The position numbers and the translations under genes were made by a program. A DNA stretch of 64,000 nt from NCBI GenBank assembly GCA_003712165.1, contig RHLH01000001.1, positions 868,001 through 932,000 on the forward strand. The letters run 5' to 3'. The DNA comes from Phycisphaera sp. GTDB lineage: Bacteria; Planctomycetota; Phycisphaerae; Phycisphaerales; UBA1924. Below, one piece after another: positions 44,769 to 52,700 of this stretch; position 1 is the stretch's first letter, and each line of letters starts with the position of its first letter. Under the pieces are notes generated by a model. It made no database searches. It saw only the letters and a list, made by a program, of their open reading frames with translations, and was not told the origin of the DNA.

Positions 44769-46163
44769 ATGCCACTGTTGATTAAGGGCGGGCGGATCAT
44801 CACCGCGACCGACGACTACACCGCCGACGTGTACTGCGAAGGCGAGACGATCTCCCGTATCGAGACGGACATCACCCCCTCGGTGTTGCCTGCCGAGACA
44901 GAGGTTATCGACGCGGTGGGGAAGTACGTCTTCCCGGGGTTCATCGATCCCCACGTGCATATCCACCTGCCGTTCATGGGCACGAACGCGAAGGACGATT
45001 ACGAATCCGCATCAAAAGCGGCCCTCGCGGGCGGTACAACCACGTTGATCGAGATGATTTGCCCTGGACCCGACGACGAGCCACTCGTGGCGTTCAACGA
45101 ATGGAACGATAAAGCATCGCCCCTCGCCGCGGTGGATTACACGTTCCATATGTCGGTAGTCCGCTTTGATGAGCGAGCGAGGGAACAGTTTAGGCAGATC
45201 GTCAACGAGCACGGCATTGCTTCGTTCAAGGTGTTCCTTGCGTACAAGGGGGCGCTCGAACTAGGCGATGCGGACTTATTCGCGATGCTCGAGTTCGCCA
45301 AAGAACTCGGGGTCATCACTACGGCGCACTGCGAGAACGCAGAGGCGATCGATGCGATGCAACGTAGACTGATCGCGCAGGGTAAGACGGGACCAGAGTT
45401 CCACGAGCCCTCACGCCCCGTCGGGGTCGAGGCATCGGGCGTGAACCACCTCGCGAGCTTCGCGGAGCTGACCGGCGCCCATGTGTATGCCGTCCACACC
45501 TCGTGCGCCGATGCGCTGCGTGCGGCGGTTGACGCAAGGATCCGCGGCGTCAATATCTGGGTCGAAGCGGTCGCGCCGCATCTCGTGCTAGACGAGACCT
45601 ACGCACAGAAACCTGGTTTCGAGGGTGCCAAGTACGTCATGTCTCCGCCGTTGCGAAATAAGAGCAATCTGGATGTGCTCTGGAACGGTCTCCGAGCGGG
45701 GTACATCTCGACGATCGGAACCGATCACGCGCCGTTCGATTTTGGCACACAAAAGAGCATGGGCCGGGACGCGTTTACAAAGATCCCCAACGGCATCCCG
45801 TCGGTACAGGAACGCGTTGATCTAGTTCACACGTTCGGCGTGATCACCGGGAAGATTGACCTGAACACGATGGTCAGCGCCTGCAGCACGAACGCGGCGC
45901 GGCTCTTCGGGCTTTACCCGCGCAAGGGCGCGGTCAAGGTCGGATCCGACGCGGACCTCGTGGTGTACGATCCAAGCTGTGAACACACGCTGAGTGTTGA
46001 GTCCAGCTACTCGAAAGTGGACTACAACGCGTTCGAGGGCTGGAAGGTCACGGGCCGCGCGTCGGCCGTGACCGTCCGGGGAGAGATCCAAGCTCGCGAC
46101 GGCGAATTCGTCGGCACAATCGGGCGAGGCAGGCTCCTCAAACGCCCGCCCACGCACGGCTGA
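44769..46163 (+). CDS. Dihydropyrimidinase
   Basis: The product has 464 aa in the amidohydrolase barrel. Metal ligands are His62 and His64 in DPHVHIHLPF, the carboxylatable Lys154 is in ASFKVFLAYKGA, His187 and His243 are in place, and the last Asp is in GTDHAPFDF. It opens 5,6-dihydrouracil or dihydrothymine to the N-carbamoyl-beta-amino acid. It is 10 nt downstream of the aminotransferase. Hydantoinase is an alternative reading, but the pathway context favours dihydropyrimidinase. Confidence 0.92.
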   Translation: MPLLIKGGRIITATDDYTADVYCEGETISRIETDITPSVLPAETEVIDAVGKYVFPGFIDPHVHIHLPFMGTNAKDDYESASKAALAGGTTTLIEMICPGPDDEPLVAFNEWNDKASPLAAVDYTFHMSVVRFDERAREQFRQIVNEHGIASFKVFLAYKGALELGDADLFAMLEFAKELGVITTAHCENAEAIDAMQRRLIAQGKTGPEFHEPSRPVGVEASGVNHLASFAELTGAHVYAVHTSCADALRAAVDARIRGVNIWVEAVAPHLVLDETYAQKPGFEGAKYVMSPPLRNKSNLDVLWNGLRAGYISTIGTDHAPFDFGTQKSMGRDAFTKIPNGIPSVQERVDLVHTFGVITGKIDLNTMVSACSTNAARLFGLYPRKGAVKVGSDADLVVYDPSCEHTLSVESSYSKVDYNAFEGWKVTGRASAVTVRGEIQARDGEFVGTIGRGRLLKRPPTHG

Positions 46164-46172
46164 GTTGGCACA

Positions 46173-47333
46173 CTAGTCGTCATTTGCGACGAGCTTGCTC
46201 GATTGAGCGACGAAGTTGTCGCCCTCCCACGCAGTGTCCTTAGTGACCATACCTTCATTCGCGGCTTTCTGTGTAGCCTTTGCTTCCGCTTGACGGCGAA
46301 CAAGGTCCGCGTGCGTCGAGAAGTATTTGAGCGAATGCCCGCGGAACTCCTCGATCGAATTGAACCCGTGTTTGTCCATGAATGCGCTCAGTTCATCGCA
46401 CATGCGCCCCGCGAGTTTGTACCCGTGGATCATCACCCCGGTACAGACCTGAACTGTTGAAGCACCGAGCAGGATGAACTGCGCTGCGTGTTCGCCCGAT
46501 TCAACGCCGCCGATCGCCGAGATGGTCCGGTCTTTGAAATCATCCTCTGACTCACTCCCCGACGAGTCATCCCCGTACATCATCGCCGCTAGCTCCATGA
46601 CCATCCGTAGGGCGATCGGACGCACCGCTTTGCAGGAGTACCCACCCGGGACTGAGTACCCCTCAACGGTCGGTTCCGGTCGAAGTGTCTCAAGATCAAC
46701 TCCCATCACGCTCAGGATCGTGTTGATCGCGGCGACGCCCTCGCAACCGGCCCGCAGCGCCGCACGGGCAGGATCCACGATGTGCGTGACGTTTGGGGTC
46801 ATCTTCGCCCAGACCGGAACCGTCGCGGCGTGGTTAACCCAACCACAAACCTCTTCGAGTAACTCAGAATCCTGTCCCATTGCGGCGCCCATCTTCCGTT
46901 CGGGCATGCCGTGAGGGCAGGAGAAGTTCAACTCGAACGCGTCAACACCACACGCCTGACAGCGCTCGATCATCTCGACCCAGGCCTCTTTGTTGTACTC
47001 TTCCATAACCGACGCGATAAGTACGCGATCGGGATACTTGTCCTTGATTCTCTTGAACTCGTCTTCCCACGTCTCGAATGGGCGGTCGGAGATCAACTCG
47101 ATGTTCTGCCAGCCGATTACTTCCTTGGTACCGGTAGCGCGCATCCGGGCGTAGCGCGGTGCGACGTTTACGACTTTCGATGCGTCGAGGCTGACAGTCT
47201 TGCAGATCACCGCACCCCAGTTCTCGTCGAATGCCTTCCCGATGACATTGGCATTCGTTCCTGGAGGGCCCGAGCCAATCACGAACGGGTTCGGGAGCTT
47301 TAGCCCATTGGAAACAACACTAAGGTCTGACAT
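46173..47333 (-). CDS. preA: Dihydropyrimidine dehydrogenase catalytic subunit (PreA-like), without Fe-S tail
   Basis: The product has 386 aa from the ATG at 47333 (AAAGGA ahead). The FMN barrel begins LPNPFVIGSGPPG. FELNFSCPHGMPERKMGAAMGQD holds the active-site Cys139, and GVAAINTI and AIGGVESGEHAAQFILLGA bind FMN. It reduces uracil/thymine to dihydropyrimidine. The usual C-terminal pair of CxxCxxCxxxCP clusters of PreA is absent: the last 85 residues are a helical Lys/Glu segment. No PreT gene is visible. It converges with the operon, its stop 10 nt from the hydantoinase stop. Confidence 0.88.
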   Translation of the reverse strand: MSDLSVVSNGLKLPNPFVIGSGPPGTNANVIGKAFDENWGAVICKTVSLDASKVVNVAPRYARMRATGTKEVIGWQNIELISDRPFETWEDEFKRIKDKYPDRVLIASVMEEYNKEAWVEMIERCQACGVDAFELNFSCPHGMPERKMGAAMGQDSELLEEVCGWVNHAATVPVWAKMTPNVTHIVDPARAALRAGCEGVAAINTILSVMGVDLETLRPEPTVEGYSVPGGYSCKAVRPIALRMVMELAAMMYGDDSSGSESEDDFKDRTISAIGGVESGEHAAQFILLGASTVQVCTGVMIHGYKLAGRMCDELSAFMDKHGFNSIEEFRGHSLKYFSTHADLVRRQAEAKATQKAANEGMVTKDTAWEGDNFVAQSSKLVANDD

Positions 47334-47469
47334 GGCGCTTCCTTTCACTGCTCTATCCGGACCAAGCAGTGTATCGGAAATCGTACCCCACGCCCTCTCT
47401 TACCTATCAGACTCGGCTGGTGGGCGTGACCTGCCTTCCCAGATGCGTCCATCACACCGCATTATCGCA

Positions 47470-47560
47470 TAATGGGTGGGCTAGATTCTGGGGGGAAGGG
47501 CGAGATGCATTGCTGTCCTTGTTGCCCCCATCTCGCTCGCCCGCTACTGGTAGAGAGAGG
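47470..47560 (+). mobile_element. Weak relic of the resident element tail (copy D)
   Basis: GATGCATTGCTGTCCTTGTTG...CTCGCCCGCTACTGG matches the copy C tail GATGCTCTGCTGTTCTTCTTG...CTTGTCCGCTACTCT at roughly two of three positions. It lies exactly between the last immunity gene and the pyrimidine cluster. Divergence is high, so confidence is limited. Confidence 0.4.
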
Positions 47561-47584
47561 CATCCGCCGGGTTGCTGTCGTCGT

Positions 47585-48259
47585 CTACGCCTCATCCCAG
47601 CCGGGCGGCGGCCAGTCTTTGGCAAGGTAGTCGATCGGACGGCCGCCGGTGTAAATCGCATCATGGGTACGGAACATGGCATTCGTCCAACGCTCTGTGC
47701 GGGCGACTTCGATCACTCGCTTGCTAACAAACACGCCATGTCCAAACGGTAGATATGTAAAAAAATCAGATTTATCCCAATCGAACGATGACTCATCAAG
47801 CACAATCCGCTCAGGATCACGGTACTTGCTCGTGAACTTGTGGCACTCAGGGCAGAACGTCGAATCGCCGAACCCGCTGGCCTTGAGGTCTGGCTTCCCC
47901 CAGTGATTGTCGACACCGAGCGCATACAGCTTCGGCAGACGCACCTTCAGCAGACGAGGAACATCGCGCGGCTCCGCCTCATACGCCTTCCAGCCCCTGA
48001 TGCCGTGCTTTGTGAGGCCGTCGATGACACGCTGGGTCACGCATTGGAACTGTATCGGTCCGCCTCCAGACACGAAATCCGTGATACGCCTACCCTCTTG
48101 GTAGTACCAGAGGGCATGTTCGCCGAGAACATCAAAGTTTCTATGGCATGTACTGCACGGCTTCTGATCCATTGAAACAAAGGCGAGACCTCCGTGAATG
48201 ACCGGATAACCAAGTCCAGCTGTGTCGGATGATAACTCGTACAGCTTCAAACTCTGCAA
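47585..48259 (-). CDS. Double-CxxC immunity protein 3 (SitI6-like)
   Basis: The product has 224 aa. The start is TTG at 48259, six bases after AGGAGAGAGG. Two CxxC knuckles, CSTC (35-38) and CPEC (136-139), probably bind one zinc. RLPKLYALGVDNHWG, DSTFCPECHKFTS, SFDWDKSDFF and RTERWTNAMFRTHDA are shared with its two neighbours. I recognise the myxobacterial double-CXXCG paralogue family, described as SitI6 immunity proteins. It is the farthest from the toxin and the oldest by position (inference). Confidence 0.82.
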   Translation of the reverse strand: MQSLKLYELSSDTAGLGYPVIHGGLAFVSMDQKPCSTCHRNFDVLGEHALWYYQEGRRITDFVSGGGPIQFQCVTQRVIDGLTKHGIRGWKAYEAEPRDVPRLLKVRLPKLYALGVDNHWGKPDLKASGFGDSTFCPECHKFTSKYRDPERIVLDESSFDWDKSDFFTYLPFGHGVFVSKRVIEVARTERWTNAMFRTHDAIYTGGRPIDYLAKDWPPPGWDEA

Positions 48260-48268
48260 ACCTCTCTC

Positions 48269-48336
48269 CTACGGTCCCACGTGCCAGATGTCACTACGAG
48301 TTGGGTCAACCTGTACGCCGTAGAACCGTTTTAGTC
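48269..48336 (-). pseudogene. Relic toxin C-terminus in front of immunity gene 3
   Basis: Minus-strand frame: LKRFYGVQVDPTRSDIWHVGP followed by TAG at 48269-48271. It aligns without gaps to the end of the intact toxin (VMQTYGVQSDSVRNDIWGIMP), with a stop at the same place. It overlaps the stop of immunity gene 2 in another frame. Only about 20 codons of this older toxin remain. Confidence 0.8.
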
Positions 48337-48990
48337 CCAATCCGGCGGCGGCCAGTCTTTAGCAAGATAGTCAATCGGACGGCCGCCGGCATACCGCGCA
48401 TCGTGCTTCGTGAACATCGCGTTTGTCCATCGCTCAGTTCGGGCGATCTCGATCACACGCTTGGTCACGAAAACGCTATGCCCGAACGGGCGGAATGAGA
48501 AGAAATCGGACGCATCCCAGTCGAACGATGACTCGTCGAGCACAACCCGTTCTGGTCTTCGATACTCACTCGTGAACTTGTGGCACTCAGGGCAGAACGT
48601 CGAATCGCCGAACCCGCTGGCTTCGAGGTCTGGCTTCCCCCAATGGTTGTCGACACCGAGAGCGAATAGCTTTGGCAGACGCAGCTTCAACAGGCGCGGC
48701 ACCTCGCGCGGCTCCGCCTCATACGCTTTCCAGCCCTTGATGCCATGCTTCGTCAAGCCATCGATGACACGTTGGGTTACGCATGCAAGACCGGTCATGT
48801 CGCTGTGAGATACAAAGTCTCTGATCCTTTTACCTTGTTTGTAGTACCAAGTGGCACATTCACCAACAACCTCAAAAGGACGTTGGCACGTGCTGCACAT
48901 CTGCTGCTCGATTGGTTCGACGATGAGCACGCCGTGTATCACCGGAAAGTAAGGACTGGCGGTTTCGGAAGAAACTTCGTAAATATCCAT
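48331..48990 (-). CDS. Double-CxxC immunity protein 2 (SitI6-like)
   Basis: The product has 219 aa from the ATG at 48990, the position equivalent to the starts of its paralogues (the frame is open 12 codons upstream). CxxC pairs are CSTC (32-35) and CPEC (133-136). It is closest to immunity protein 3: long stretches such as the DNA encoding FCPECHKFTS are the same. It differs from both neighbours mainly in the first 70 residues, which may carry specificity. Confidence 0.82.
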   Translation of the reverse strand: MDIYEVSSETASPYFPVIHGVLIVEPIEQQMCSTCQRPFEVVGECATWYYKQGKRIRDFVSHSDMTGLACVTQRVIDGLTKHGIKGWKAYEAEPREVPRLLKLRLPKLFALGVDNHWGKPDLEASGFGDSTFCPECHKFTSEYRRPERVVLDESSFDWDASDFFSFRPFGHSVFVTKRVIEIARTERWTNAMFTKHDARYAGGRPIDYLAKDWPPPDWD

Positions 48991-49012
48991 ATAGCAACAA
49001 CGTCCTTTATAG

Positions 49013-49076
49013 GCACGACATGCCATATTTCTTACTAACTAGGGTCCACTTGTACGCCGTAAATCTGCTTCAGTTC
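49013..49076 (-). pseudogene. Relic toxin C-terminus in front of immunity gene 2
   Basis: Minus-strand frame: ELKQIYGVQVDPS, two stops (TAG TAA), then EIWHVVP. This aligns with the intact toxin end YGVQSDSVRNDIWGIMP and with the other relic. It begins at the stop of immunity gene 1 and ends just before immunity gene 2. The in-frame stops show it is no longer translated as part of a toxin. Confidence 0.78.
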
Positions 49077-49729
49077 CAGCCCGGTGGAGGCCACCTATTT
49101 GCGAGGTAATCAATCTCCCGACTGCGAAAGAAAACAGCGTCGTGCTTTCTGAAGCGAGCATTTGTCCATCGCTCGCTTCGCGCAATCTCAATCACGCGCC
49201 TAGTGACAAATACACCTAGACCGAACGGGAGATACGAGAAGAAGTCTGACGCTTCCCAATCGAACGAATCCTCATCGAGCACGAGTTGCTGTGGATCCCT
49301 GTATGGACTCGTGAACTTGTGACACTCCGGGCAGAAAGTTGAGTCACTGAAGCCACTGGCATCAAGATCGAGGGCCCCCCAATGGTTGTCGACTCCAAGT
49401 GCATATAGCTTGGGGAGCCGCAGTCGAACCAATCTGGGGACATCCTTTGGAGTGACTTCAAAGGCCGACCACCCTTTGACGCCGTGCTTCTGGAGGCCGT
49501 CGATCACACGCTGCGTAACACACTGAAACTCGACAGCCCCTTCGCAAGACACAAAGTCAGTAACCCGCTTTCCCTGTCGATACTGCCAGATGCCAGTTCG
49601 ACCGTAACGAGGACTAGAACGATTGCACGTGCTGCATATAGCTTGACCTTTGTCTTCAACTAAGAAGCTGCCATGTATTAAGTGATCAACAGACGAGGCT
49701 ACACCGCTGCTTAAATGAAATAGTTGCAT
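49070..49729 (-). CDS. Double-CxxC immunity protein 1, cognate to the intact toxin (SitI6-like)
   Basis: The product has 219 aa. GGAGAG precedes the ATG, which lies 18 nt after the toxin stop, so toxin and immunity are one transcript. CxxC pairs are CSTC (32-35) and CPEC (133-136), with the shared blocks RLPKLYALGVDNHWG and SFDWEASDFFSYLPFG. It is the most divergent of the three, in AT-richer DNA like the toxin tip. By position it should neutralise the present nuclease domain. Confidence 0.85.
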   Translation of the reverse strand: MQLFHLSSGVASSVDHLIHGSFLVEDKGQAICSTCNRSSPRYGRTGIWQYRQGKRVTDFVSCEGAVEFQCVTQRVIDGLQKHGVKGWSAFEVTPKDVPRLVRLRLPKLYALGVDNHWGALDLDASGFSDSTFCPECHKFTSPYRDPQQLVLDEDSFDWEASDFFSYLPFGLGVFVTRRVIEIARSERWTNARFRKHDAVFFRSREIDYLANRWPPPGWN

Positions 49730-49747
49730 TTGCTCTCCGTTGCAAAT

Positions 49748-52700
49748 CTACGGCATTATTCCCCAAATATCATTCCGAACCGAGTCGGACTGCACGCCGT
49801 AAGTTTGCATTACTTCTTCAATAAACCCTTGAATTTCATCAACCGAGAATTCTTCACCGCCCGCAGCAATTCTCGCCCGTTCCTGGGCATCCAAATCACC
49901 CCACCATTCATTGTACCGAGAGGGTGGCGGGTTATCCGGGTTGACCCTCTCCGGCCATCCATGCAGCCTGCTGTGTTCGGATCGGCTCATCCATCGGAGG
50001 TACTGAGGTTCATTCACATCGATGCCGTGCGCGAGGAACCAGTCGGCGTGCTGGAGCGGCAGAACATGATGAACTTCAGGATTCCGTTTGAGAAGCCCGA
50101 GGAGCGTCCGCTCGCCGAGTTCTTCAGGTACAGGGTTGCCTGTGTGAGCGACCAGTGCATTTCTGTAGGTTTCGGAATTCTTCCGCTTGACAGGAAGCAG
50201 CCACTTGTACCGACCTGACTGGATCGCTGATACGCGTTGCTGCACATTCATGCCGCCGGCCTTGAGCGCCGCCGCGGCCTGGGCGACCGTCATCGGGTTC
50301 GGGCCGTTCATCACCGCGGCGATGCTGGCCGCCGCCTGATGATTTGCGACACGGAAAACGCCGCCGTTCGGCATGACGATCTTGACCGACTTGCCCGCCT
50401 GGTACGCGACGGCAGGCACGGCCGGCAGGAATCCGATGGCGGCCCCCCAGTTGCCGTCGGCGAGTTCGCTGACAGTGATCACCCAGTCCGTCGGCTCGTT
50501 CACGATCGATGCGATCATGGGGATGGCCGCGACGACCGGGCCGATCTCCGCGGACATGTTGTCGATCATCGCCTGAGCGCGGTCCCGGTGATCATCCAGG
50601 TTGGCGATGATCCCGTGCTCGGTGAACATGTACCATTCGTAATCTTCCCAGTAGGCCGACTTACCCAGGCACTTGTCGAGCGCCTGCATCAAGTAAAGAG
50701 AGGCGTCAGCCGGGTTGCACTCGTCGTCTATCGTGATGGTTGCTTTGGAGCCATCAAAGCTGACCTTGAAAGACGGTGCCTTCACGTCGATAACCGGCAG
50801 CCCCATCTCCCTGATGACGATCTCACCCTGGAGCGCATCAAAAGCCTGCAGTCTTCTCAGGGCCTGGTCGTCGGTGGCCATCATCTCGTAGATGGTTCTG
50901 ATATCGCCTTCGTTGAGGGGACGCTCGTTGAGTGGAGGAAACTCGCTCTCAGCTAAAAGAGATTGATACTCTGTGAGCGGGATAACCAGGACATCTTCAT
51001 AGCCGGGGAGTGCAGCTCCTTGGCTGCCTGCGGAAATCTGATACGTGATCTCATTACCCGAACGAATCCGACGGATGTTCTGGGGAAGAACCCGGCTCGT
51101 GTCGTAGGCTTCATCGCTGACAAAGACCAACTGCAGGAAGTCTGTGCTGCCGCGCTCCGAGAACACGACATGATGCAGATTCGGGTCGTCCGGATCGATC
51201 GAGACAATCTCGAGATGCTCGGGCTGGATGAGAGCCTGGCCGCCCGGAACGAAGTACGGCGCGATCATCTCGATGGTGATCTGCTCGGCGGTCTCTGGGT
51301 CGATCGGCGAGAGCGTGAAGACCAGAGATTCAAAGCTGCCTTCCGGCGAGCGAGCCAGGTGCTCGACCCGGTTGAGCGACGAGCGCATGTACACATCAGA
51401 ATCGCCCGGGTCGCTTGGGTCTGCCTCGATAGCAAGGAACGCCCCGGGGTCGCCCGGGCCCGCCGCCTCGACCACATCAAAGATGACTGCGGAGCGGTCG
51501 TAGCCCACGTGGCCGACCGCGTTGGCTGAAGTCCGGGCTTCAATCGTGATTGCAGAAGCGCCCCACGAACGGATCGAGCCGTTCTCGCCCGTGGGGGGCG
51601 GGACCGTGAGTTGGATGACCCCTGACGCATCGAGCTCGCACTGGAGATAAGGGAACGAACCGCTCGGGCCGCAAAGGCCGGCGAGTGAGATATCGTCGAG
51701 CTGCACGCCATCGGCGAAGAAGCGAACATATTGAAGTGCGTTCTCTGGGGGAACGACACCCGTCAGGGGATCCGTGACGCGCCAGTGAGCCCAGACTACG
51801 AGTTCACCCGTCGCCTGGTTGATCGCAGGAGCCTGAACACCCTCGTCGATGATCTCAAGCTCAACGTACGGCCTGGGGTCGGAGGTCGGCACCACATCCT
51901 GTGGGTCATACGCCTCGGTAAATGTGCCCGAGGAATAGCTCCTCGCTGTCGGGACGAGCTTCGGGACCGTGCAACGGACAGCATCTTCGACAGCCGGTAT
52001 ACCCGGGCCGACGAGCTGTGCGTGGATTCTCAGGTCGCCCACATCATCGCTAAAGCGAACGGATTCGAGATAGAGCGTGACGCCGTCGCCGCCCGTAGAG
52101 GGCAGACCAAGACGCGAGAGCGGGATCTCTATACCTGCTGGAACAAAGTCACCGGCATGCTCGGGATTTTCTGCTGCCGCACTCTCTCTGTTCCTCGCGA
52201 CACCCTGGTCTTTGGTCCACAGCCGGAGTGCGCCATCTGGCAATAAGAACCTCTGGGTAAGCGGACTGATTGTTTGAATAGCATTTGGATCGGATGCGTC
52301 GTAATCAAAGATGATTCCGTAGTCATCAGGATCTTCTGACTCTGGCAGCTTGCTGATCTCAAGTATGACAGGGATAAAGCCTTCGGACCCTCCCGATTCG
52401 ATCTGATCATCATGGTCTTCGGGTGTAAGATCAAATCCATCGGCAGTGTCGATGCGACCATCGAAATCAATGTCACGGCCATGCCAGACAATCAGTTTGC
52501 CATTGCGTTCTTCATTGTCTTCGATGAAGTCCTCGTGAACGGAACGTTGTGGCAGGTCGAATCTATTTGTGTTATCGCTGTCGATATCTAGATCAACAAT
52601 CGGCAGGTAGAAACTGGCTGTCTTGCCGCTGGCCGGGTTGCACACGTACGAGTCGTAGCAGACCCTGTTGGCGTAGCACGTGAGCAGCGGGAGATCGTCG

